DNA from: Candidatus Pacearchaeota archaeon | GTDB lineage: Archaea; Nanoarchaeota; Nanoarchaeia; Pacearchaeales; GW2011-AR1 | DNA: 64,000 bases | Direction of reading: 5' to 3' | Assembly: GCA_023228065.1 (NCBI GenBank) | Contig: JALOBX010000002.1 | Coordinates: forward strand, 62,001-126,000 | Notes under the pieces: model-generated | What the model saw: only the letters and a program-made list of their open reading frames with translations | The model's database searches: none | What the model was told of the DNA's origin: nothing | Position numbers and translations under genes: made by a program | Shown: positions 21,274 through 28,190 of the stretch, in pieces | Position numbering within the stretch: position 1 is the stretch's first letter | Layout: each line of letters opens with the position of its first letter

Positions 21274-21568
21274 CAATAAATTAGAATATTATAATCATCT
21301 AGGTTTTTTTATAGATATAACAGATCAATATAAAAATCTTCCAATAGAAGAATTAAACAAAATATGTAAAAAACAATATTTACACGATATTATGATACGT
21401 ACATATGATTCTAAATATACTTTTTCTTTTTGCCATTGCATAGCATGTTGTTTAGTTTCTAAGAAATATAAACTTGGTTATAGTTTTACTCTTAAAGATT
21501 TTATATGCCTTACATTAGAAGAATCTTTAAATACAAATATTAAAAAAGGAAACAAGAATGAATTTTAA
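21260..21568 (+). CDS. Array protein B5
   Basis: 102 residues from the ATG at 21260 (MKKINNKLEYYNHLGFF), which aligns with other family B starts; the longer frame from 21224 would add unrelated residues inside B4. Cys-rich centre CHCIACC, then LGYSFTLKDFIC. Confidence 0.68.
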   Translation: MKKINNKLEYYNHLGFFIDITDQYKNLPIEELNKICKKQYLHDIMIRTYDSKYTFSFCHCIACCLVSKKYKLGYSFTLKDFICLTLEESLNTNIKKGNKNEF

Positions 21569-21797
21569 TTTTAAACTTAAAAAAGGAGAATTGTATTTCG
21601 ATCATAATGTTATGGAATTCTGTATCATTCTTGATGTTTGTACTAAAAATGAACATTCAACTTCTTATTTATATTGCAAACATTGTGGTTATAATTTGTA
21701 CCCATGTAAAAATGAATTTTTTTATTTAGTATATTATTTTAGAAAAAAAATTCATTTTATTCACACTATACATGTCTTTCTAAGGAATATATTATAA
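21558..21797 (+). CDS. Array protein C2
   Basis: 79 residues, family C: LKKGELYFD, FCIILDVCTKN, CKHC, YLVYYF. The C-terminal Cys is missing, the end reading FIHTIHVF. It has a recognisable ribosome binding site (AAAGGAAAC), unlike most array genes. Confidence 0.68.
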   Translation: MNFNFKLKKGELYFDHNVMEFCIILDVCTKNEHSTSYLYCKHCGYNLYPCKNEFFYLVYYFRKKIHFIHTIHVFLRNIL

Positions 21798-21831
21798 ATA
21801 ATGAACTTTTTCAAAATAAGGGTAAAAATCA

Positions 21832-22062
21832 ATGAAAACAATAAAATTTAAAAAAGGTTCTTTACATTTTGATAAATTTTTTAAACATTTTTTTCTAATA
21901 ATAGATATTTGTACTCCTGATCATCCATTAACAAATAAATATCAATATTGTAAAAATTGTGATACTACTTATTTTCCTTCTTTTAAAGGGAAAAAATATT
22001 TAAGATATACTTTTATTAGAAAAAATTATGGTTGTGTTTGTGGTGGCGACAATGAATCTTAA
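21832..22062 (+). CDS. Array protein C3
   Basis: 76 residues, family C: FKKGSLHFD, FFLIIDICT, CKNC, YLRYTF, ending in CVC. Its last codons overlap the start of C4. Confidence 0.68.
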   Translation: MKTIKFKKGSLHFDKFFKHFFLIIDICTPDHPLTNKYQYCKNCDTTYFPSFKGKKYLRYTFIRKNYGCVCGGDNES

Positions 22063-22318
22063 AAAAGGAAATCTATATAAAGATGATTTAGGTTTTTTTA
22101 TAATAGTAGATGTTTGTACTAAAAATAAACGATTAAATTATAAACACTGTAAACATTGTGGTAATAATGGTATATATCCTAAACCAGCTTTTTTTAAAGA
22201 AAATGAAACAGTTTATTTAATTTATTCATTTTATAAAGATATATCATATTTTTGGTGTGATTCAGAACAAAATTTATTAACATTGGATCTTATAACAAAT
22301 GAAAACAATGAATCTTAA
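22052..22318 (+). CDS. Array protein C4
   Basis: 88 residues from the ATG at 22052 (MNLKKGNLYKDDLGFF), chosen because it aligns with C5 and has GGTGG five bases upstream. FIIVDVCTKN, CKHC, YLIYSF, FWC. Confidence 0.68.
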   Translation: MNLKKGNLYKDDLGFFIIVDVCTKNKRLNYKHCKHCGNNGIYPKPAFFKENETVYLIYSFYKDISYFWCDSEQNLLTLDLITNENNES

Positions 22319-22574
22319 AAAAGGAGAATTGTATTTAGATGATTTAGGTTTTTTTATAATGGTAGATATTTGTACTAAAAATAAACCATTATATGAATTA
22401 TATAAACATTTACACTGTAAATATTGTTATCGAAGAAAAGATGATTCTTTTTATAAAGATATAACAATGTATTTGATATATTCTTTTAAAAAAAATATGT
22501 TAAATTCTCATTATTCTTGTATCACAAAAGGAGCAACAATTAATGTCAAAAACAATAGAAACAATAAATCTTAA
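22299..22574 (+). CDS. Array protein C5
   Basis: 91 residues, family C: MNLKKGELYLDDLGFF, MVDICTKN, CKYC, YLIYSFKKN, a final Cys (SHYSC). It overlaps both neighbours. Confidence 0.7.
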   Translation: MKTMNLKKGELYLDDLGFFIMVDICTKNKPLYELYKHLHCKYCYRRKDDSFYKDITMYLIYSFKKNMLNSHYSCITKGATINVKNNRNNKS

Positions 22575-22842
22575 AAAAGGAAATCTATATAAAGACGGTT
22601 TAGGTTTTTTTATAATAGTAGATATTTGTACTAAAGACAAACCATTAGATGAATCATATAAATATTTACACTGTAAAACCTGTTATCGAAAAAATAATTC
22701 TTTTTATGAAAATGTAACAATGTATTTGATATATTCTTTTAAGGAAAATATGTTAAATACTCATTATTCTTGTTCCTCAGAAGAATCAATAATAATGTCA
22801 TCTCTCTTTTATAAGAGAGTCTCTTTTATAAGAAAAAAATGA
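22543..22842 (+). CDS. Array protein C6
   Basis: 99 residues, family C: INLKKGNLYKDGLGFF, IVDICTKD, CKTC, YLIYSFKEN, SHYSC-like THYSC. AAAGGAG precedes the start. Close relative of C5. Confidence 0.7.
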   Translation: MSKTIETINLKKGNLYKDGLGFFIIVDICTKDKPLDESYKYLHCKTCYRKNNSFYENVTMYLIYSFKENMLNTHYSCSSEESIIMSSLFYKRVSFIRKK

Positions 22843-23090
22843 AAAATGAATTAGAATTAGGATTAAAATATAATCTAGCAGATGGATTTTATTTAATATT
22901 AAATAATTGTAGTTTTAATTTAAAAGAGAGACAATACAATATGAACAAATACAAATTTTGCAAGCATAAATGTAGATTTAACAAACTTTATAAAGAATAT
23001 CCTACTTGTTTTGAAGGTGGTGAATTTAATTTAATTTATGTTTTCAATGATAAACAATTATATTGTGTAAAAAGAGATATTTATTTTTAA
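22839..23090 (+). CDS. Array protein C7, divergent
   Basis: 83 residues, the last gene of the array. It keeps the outline (DGFYLILNNC, CKHKC, a Cys at TCFEGG, LIYVFNDKQLYC) but little sequence identity with the other C members. It ends four bases into the convergent minus-strand gene at 23087. Confidence 0.65.
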   Translation: MKNELELGLKYNLADGFYLILNNCSFNLKERQYNMNKYKFCKHKCRFNKLYKEYPTCFEGGEFNLIYVFNDKQLYCVKRDIYF

Positions 23091-23854
23091 TTATAAATTC
23101 TTGAAAACAGATTCTTTGAAGATTTTAATAATTTTTTATTTGATATTTTTAAATGTAATAACTTTAAAATACTTTCATAATTCAAAGTTAATTTGATATA
23201 ATCACCAACATTTTTTGTTGTTCTATACGAACGATTTAAATGATCTGAAGATGATAAACCTTTCTTTGTTGTTTTTAAAGCACAATCATCTTCTTCTGGA
23301 ATAGTTCTTGAACCAAATGGATCATCAAAAAAACCATCAAAATTATGAGGTTTCTTATCATTTATATCATCAATCTTAGGTGGAAAAGATTCCCAAGAAG
23401 AATCTTTATTTATTGATAACCAAACATTTTCAGCTTCTTCTGTAGTGCTTTCTCTATCAGCACATATTCCTGCTTCTTTATTACCATCGTTTTGACATAT
23501 CCATGCTGATGCTAATCCATAAAGAAGTTTTCCAATTCCTTGCCCTTTATATTGATCTCTCAAGAAAGACATATGAATTTGATAAGCACCATAACAAAGT
23601 CCGCCTGTATTTAATTTCTTGCTTTCTTGACATTTTTGCATAGAAATAGCACCAATAATCGCCTTAACCAATATTTCTTCATTTAAATCTTTTGAATAGT
23701 TTTTTAATATTTTATTATCAAAAAGAATAAGACGAATCATATGAAAATTATTACTCATTTCTTGTGCTACTGCCAAAGAAATATTAAGAAAATTTTCAGT
23801 ATCAATTGTACTTTCTTTTAAAAATTCTTTCCAATTATTAACAAATGTATTCAT
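23087..23854 (-). CDS. GNAT-like protein, paralogue 1
   Basis: 255 residues. The N-terminus NTFVNNWKEFLKES carries a W-x-x-F-L motif also found at the start of neighbouring proteins. At about residues 105-125, QYKGQGIGKLLYGLA matches the acetyl-CoA-binding motif A of GNAT acetyltransferases (Q-x-x-G-x-G), preceded by the beta strand YQIHMSFL. A conserved ICADRESTTEEAENVW follows. The C-terminal part holds EEDDC and DHLNRSY, shared by all four paralogues. Substrate unknown. Confidence 0.7.
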   Translation of the reverse strand: MNTFVNNWKEFLKESTIDTENFLNISLAVAQEMSNNFHMIRLILFDNKILKNYSKDLNEEILVKAIIGAISMQKCQESKKLNTGGLCYGAYQIHMSFLRDQYKGQGIGKLLYGLASAWICQNDGNKEAGICADRESTTEEAENVWLSINKDSSWESFPPKIDDINDKKPHNFDGFFDDPFGSRTIPEEDDCALKTTKKGLSSSDHLNRSYRTTKNVGDYIKLTLNYESILKLLHLKISNKKLLKSSKNLFSRIYN

Positions 23855-23857
23855 GAT

Positions 23858-24775
23858 CTATTGATTATTTCTTCCATAAAGTCTAGTGAAAAAAGAATTA
23901 AAGATTCTTTCAAAGAATTTTGATATAAATGGTAAATCATTTGTCATCATAAAAAATTTACCTACATGATTATGATTTTCTATAACTTTATCAAAATTCT
24001 TTGTATATTCATTATAATTTTTTACAAACTCATATGTATTAAAAGAACGGTTTAAATGATCACTATTATCTAAAGATAATTTTGTTTTCTTTAAACGGCA
24101 ATTATCTTCTTTTGGAGTTGTTCTTTCGTTTTTTATATTATCAAAAGTACCATCAAAATAATCTTTCTTTTTGTTATTTGGTTGTTCTTCTTTATCTGTT
24201 TTTTCTTGATTTGGTTCTTCATCTGGTATTTGATTTTCCCAAGAAGGATTATTATTTATCGATAACCAAACTCTTTCTGCTGCTGGTGATGTCGTTGCTC
24301 TATCAGCGCATATTCCAACATTAGGATTATTATCATTCATATAAGCATGTGATGCTGCTAAACCATATAATAGTTTTCCATACCCTTTGCCTTGATATTC
24401 TTCACTTACTGCTGACATTTTAACTTCATAAGAACCAAAACATTCTCCATTCCCATTCTCTTCTGTTTTAATTATAGAAATTACACCAACAATACAATCA
24501 CGAAATCCAGATTTAAATGAATTAATAAAATTATTTTCCTTCCCATCATCATAAAATAATTGTTTTATTTCTAAATTTGAATTGTTTAATTCTTTCTTAT
24601 AGTGAGAACTTAAATAAGTTAAAGTTTCACTTAGTTTTGTTAAGTCTAAAAGAAATATATTATCTCCATCTCCATTAAATCCTTCAATAACAAACACACC
24701 AAAAAACAATGAATTAACGTTTTTTTCTTCTTTTAATAATGTTTTTCTTTTAAAATTTATCCATTTTTTATTCAT
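23858..24775 (-). CDS. GNAT-like protein, paralogue 2
   Basis: 305 residues, N-terminus NKKWINFKRKTLLKEE. GNAT motif A EYQGKGYGKLLYGLAA at about residue 135, then GICADRATTSPAAERVW; after an acidic linker, PKEDNC and DHLNRSF. It starts at the ATGA overlap with the upstream paralogue. Confidence 0.7.
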   Translation of the reverse strand: MNKKWINFKRKTLLKEEKNVNSLFFGVFVIEGFNGDGDNIFLLDLTKLSETLTYLSSHYKKELNNSNLEIKQLFYDDGKENNFINSFKSGFRDCIVGVISIIKTEENGNGECFGSYEVKMSAVSEEYQGKGYGKLLYGLAASHAYMNDNNPNVGICADRATTSPAAERVWLSINNNPSWENQIPDEEPNQEKTDKEEQPNNKKKDYFDGTFDNIKNERTTPKEDNCRLKKTKLSLDNSDHLNRSFNTYEFVKNYNEYTKNFDKVIENHNHVGKFFMMTNDLPFISKFFERIFNSFFTRLYGRNNQ

Positions 24776-25821
24776 GATGTGTGATGAATACCTCGAAAAA
24801 ATGTTTGAAGTTTATTAGTAATTAAATCTTGATCTCCTCCGAAAATAACATCAATAAAAGGTTTAATTCTTTTTAAATTAATTATAACCTCTCTGAATTC
24901 ATCTGTTTTATTAGATGAAGCAACAATATTTAAATGTTTATCATCATCAAAATATTTACTTTCCTTTCTTTTGCAATCATCATCATATGGATCTGTTTTA
25001 GGATCATAAACATCATCAAATTCTCCGATATAAGGTTCTATTTCAGAAATTTGATTAGACCAATTCCCATCTTCTTTTTCTGTTTCATTTTTAATACTTT
25101 TCCACACTCTTTCTGCTGCTGCTGACACACTACGCCTATCACAAGTAATACCTTGATTTGAAGATATTGAAGCCATTGCATAAAGAAATTTTCCATATCC
25201 TTTACCTTGATATTTTTCATCTATCGCTGAATATGCTACTTCACTTGCATCATAACAATCACCATCACTTCTAGGTTCAATATAATTTATAAATCCTATT
25301 AAAAAATTTTCAATTTCTGTTATATGGTATAATTCATAATTTAAATCTCTAATTTGTTTTTTATTAACAAACCATTCTTTTTCTTCATCATCTTCTTCTT
25401 CATCATCTTCATCATCTTCATCGTATTCTTCATCTTCCATTTCAGTGCCATTTACGTATAAATTATAGAAGTCTCCTTCATTTCCATTTAATATAGCATC
25501 CATCCATTCCATTACTTCTTCATTTGTCACTTCATCTATCATTTCTTCTATATGCTTTTCAGAATCAGAATGATGAAATGAAAAAGAAAATTGATTTTTT
25601 GGATCATATAATGCTATTTTTTTATTTCTGTTTCTTGCTGCAATATATTTTTTATATGTTTGAATAATCTTTTCTTCAAATGTCTTTATATTTATCAATA
25701 ATACAAAAACACCATCTGAATAATGATTAAATATATATAATCCTAAATCTTTTTTTGATATTGATTCTGAAGATCTTTCTTCATTTAATTTAAATTTATT
25801 CCATTGTTCATTCTTAATCAT
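24772..25821 (-). CDS. GNAT-like protein, paralogue 3
   Basis: 349 residues from the ATG at 25821 (MIKNEQWNKFKLNEE), which fits the shared N-terminal motif and overlaps the upstream stop. It has a long acidic insertion (runs of Asp/Glu, residues about 135-155), then KYQGKGYGKFLYAMA, ITCDRRSVSAAAERVW, DDDC and KHLN. The acidic insertion is not in its paralogues. Confidence 0.68.
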   Translation of the reverse strand: MIKNEQWNKFKLNEERSSESISKKDLGLYIFNHYSDGVFVLLINIKTFEEKIIQTYKKYIAARNRNKKIALYDPKNQFSFSFHHSDSEKHIEEMIDEVTNEEVMEWMDAILNGNEGDFYNLYVNGTEMEDEEYDEDDEDDEEEDDEEKEWFVNKKQIRDLNYELYHITEIENFLIGFINYIEPRSDGDCYDASEVAYSAIDEKYQGKGYGKFLYAMASISSNQGITCDRRSVSAAAERVWKSIKNETEKEDGNWSNQISEIEPYIGEFDDVYDPKTDPYDDDCKRKESKYFDDDKHLNIVASSNKTDEFREVIINLKRIKPFIDVIFGGDQDLITNKLQTFFRGIHHTS

Positions 25822-26554
25822 CATAATATATATCCCAAAAGAAATTATCAATCATAGTTATTAATCCTTTTTTTATTGAATCTTTTATTCCAAGTTTAAC
25901 ATAATTGCTTCTTAATTCATTAAATTCATTAACAAATTTATCTGAGGAGTATACTTGATTCAAATGTTCTGGGTTTAATTTATCTGAATAAAGTCTACTA
26001 TATTTTTTTATTTTACAATCATCTTTTTCGGGTCTAGTTTTAGGAGCATTTATATCATCAAACTTTCCGATATAAAACCCTTTTTTGGGTATTACAGGTT
26101 CCCAATCTTCGTTATGATCAATACTATCCCATACTCTTTCAGCTTTTTCCGATGTAGTAGATCTATCCGCCGTAATTCCTGTAGCACATTTACTTATACT
26201 TATATATGCTGCTAACAATCCATATATTAATTTTCCATATCCTTTACCTTGATATTTTTCATCTACCGCTGAATTTGATACTTCCATACTATCAAAACAT
26301 CTTCCATCTTCATAAGCAGTAGTTTTAGAAGCAATAATCATTCCAATTATAAAATCCACATGTTTTTCTTCATCAAAATCATTATCAGTAAAATTTTGTG
26401 CTGCTTTTATAAATTTTTTTAATTTTATAGTATTTAATAAAGATATTGTTACTTCTCCATCATTATCTTTATAAAAATATAAACACAAATTGTTTAAATT
26501 ACCAAAAGATTCATTTATAACAAATTTATTCCAACATTTTAAAAACCTTGTCAT
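25814..26554 (-). CDS. GNAT-like protein, paralogue 4
   Basis: 246 residues, N-terminus TRFLKCWNKFVINES. GNAT motif A KYQGKGYGKLIYGLLA at about residue 100, GITADRSTTSEKAERVW, then PEKDDC and EHLNQVY. The four copies are tandem and overlapping, with paralogue 4 probably translated first. Confidence 0.7.
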   Translation of the reverse strand: MTRFLKCWNKFVINESFGNLNNLCLYFYKDNDGEVTISLLNTIKLKKFIKAAQNFTDNDFDEEKHVDFIIGMIIASKTTAYEDGRCFDSMEVSNSAVDEKYQGKGYGKLIYGLLAAYISISKCATGITADRSTTSEKAERVWDSIDHNEDWEPVIPKKGFYIGKFDDINAPKTRPEKDDCKIKKYSRLYSDKLNPEHLNQVYSSDKFVNEFNELRSNYVKLGIKDSIKKGLITMIDNFFWDIYYDD

Positions 26555-26557
26555 TTT

Positions 26558-27535
26558 TTATCTCTCAATTTGTGTTGGTTCTTCCATTTTTTTTACAACA
26601 CCACGATGTAATTTTGAATCATCTTTTTCAAGACCTGAAGCAATCCTAAATAATTTTTTTGAATATCTTCTAAATTTATCATTATTAACTTCTTTTTCAG
26701 AATTCTCTAATGTATATTCATCAATCTTATCATATGCTTTTTTTAATGTTTGTCGTATCACATCTTGCAATCTGTTTCTCATATCTTCATTTTTTTCATC
26801 CATTAAATCTTTTAAAAGTTCTTTTATTTGTATAATTTCTCTTTTTAATTTTCTATTAACAAGATCTTTTGGATAATCAATAAAATCTTCTTCTTCTTGT
26901 TGTTCTTTGGAAGAAAGTTCTCCTTCTCCCTCTTTACCTGAAGAATAAAAATCTGATTTTTCAGACATAGTTAATTTTGCTTTAATAGCATTAAGCATAT
27001 CTTTAAACCAATTTCCTTCTTTCTTTCCAAAAGCATATGCTTCTGTAGCTTCCCATAGTTTTTTTGACCATTCTTCAATTACTGAATGAAAATTGCTAGA
27101 ATTATTCATTCTTTCTTTTATTGAAGAAAGATTTTCCTCAAAATAATCTTGAAACATCTCAATAAAATCAATTTTTAAAGAATTATAATTTGATTCTAAT
27201 TTCTTCTTTTCTAAATTATCTTTTGACTTAACAAAAGAATCTCTATATTTTTTAAATTGATTTTTATATTTGTTTAACATTAAAACATAAATCTTATTTA
27301 AAACCTTTTGTTCCTTCTTGTTTAATTGTGGCAATAAAGCATTACTTGGCATTTCTTTTATTGAATTTGGATTTTTTTGAGAAATATTTTCTGCTTTTTT
27401 TATTCTGTCAGAATCTTTTTCTTTAATATCTTCCATTACCAATTTTGCTATTTTATTAATTTCAGATTTATTTATCAATATTTGTCTCCAAAAAAGAAAA
27501 AGATTTCCAAACAGTTTTCCATTTTTTGTTTTCAT
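26558..27535 (-). CDS. Coiled-coil protein, unknown function
   Basis: 325 residues, Lys/Glu-rich and predicted almost wholly helical, with a possible coiled coil around residues 75-140 and 230-290. The N-terminus FLFWRQILINKSE resembles the W-motif starts of its neighbours. The start overlaps the preceding gene by 68 bases, unusually long, and no ribosome binding site is visible, so the true start is uncertain. Confidence 0.55.
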   Translation of the reverse strand: MKTKNGKLFGNLFLFWRQILINKSEINKIAKLVMEDIKEKDSDRIKKAENISQKNPNSIKEMPSNALLPQLNKKEQKVLNKIYVLMLNKYKNQFKKYRDSFVKSKDNLEKKKLESNYNSLKIDFIEMFQDYFEENLSSIKERMNNSSNFHSVIEEWSKKLWEATEAYAFGKKEGNWFKDMLNAIKAKLTMSEKSDFYSSGKEGEGELSSKEQQEEEDFIDYPKDLVNRKLKREIIQIKELLKDLMDEKNEDMRNRLQDVIRQTLKKAYDKIDEYTLENSEKEVNNDKFRRYSKKLFRIASGLEKDDSKLHRGVVKKMEEPTQIER

Positions 27536-28190
27536 TCATTGCTAATTTTAATTTTGGATATCTTTTGTTATTTTTTTTTGCATAATTAATCCAAATATTT
27601 GATATTTTTTTTATTTGTTTATCATTTAAATCCTCTGGGTTATATTCTTCTAAAAAATCTAACACAACTTCATCAAATGCTTGCTTTGTCTTTTTTGCAT
27701 AAACATAAAATCCTCTAACAAAAGCAGGCACTTCATATTGATCTACAAAATATCTATAATAATTAATTGTTCCATTTGGATTATAATAATCATGATTTGA
27801 TTTGTCTATATCTCTTGTTACACCATGTTCCATTTCATGTGCTGTTATTTCTTGTAGATTATGATAAAGTTTATTCAAAAATTTCATAATATTATCTGGA
27901 TTGTATTCTATACGATACTCAATTTCAATATCTACTACTACAAATTTATCTTCTTCATCTTCATTTCTATCTGTATTAGCTCTTATATCAAATGGTTTAT
28001 AATCACTATCTAAGTTAAAATTTTTAATATAATCAACTGATATAGATATTATATTTTCTGAGAAATGCTTTTCAAAAGAAAACATTTCTTGTTCTTTATC
28101 AGAATTATTAAATTCTTTTAAGTAAGATATAATTTCTCTACAGATTTCTCTTTCTATTTGTCTTTTTCCTTCATTTAATTGATATATCAT
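27468..28190 (-). CDS. Putative zinc metalloprotease (HExxH)
   Basis: 240 residues. ITAHEMEHGV at about residue 118 is an HExxH zinc motif, and a downstream Glu in EVPAFVRGF could be the third ligand, as in gluzincins. N-terminal 110 residues are acidic and unassigned. The last 25 residues (KKWKTVWKSF) are Trp-rich. It lies between virion-like or prohead-like proteins and could be a maturation protease, which is an inference from context only. Confidence 0.6.
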   Translation of the reverse strand: MIYQLNEGKRQIEREICREIISYLKEFNNSDKEQEMFSFEKHFSENIISISVDYIKNFNLDSDYKPFDIRANTDRNEDEEDKFVVVDIEIEYRIEYNPDNIMKFLNKLYHNLQEITAHEMEHGVTRDIDKSNHDYYNPNGTINYYRYFVDQYEVPAFVRGFYVYAKKTKQAFDEVVLDFLEEYNPEDLNDKQIKKISNIWINYAKKNNKRYPKLKLAMNENKKWKTVWKSFSFLETNIDK

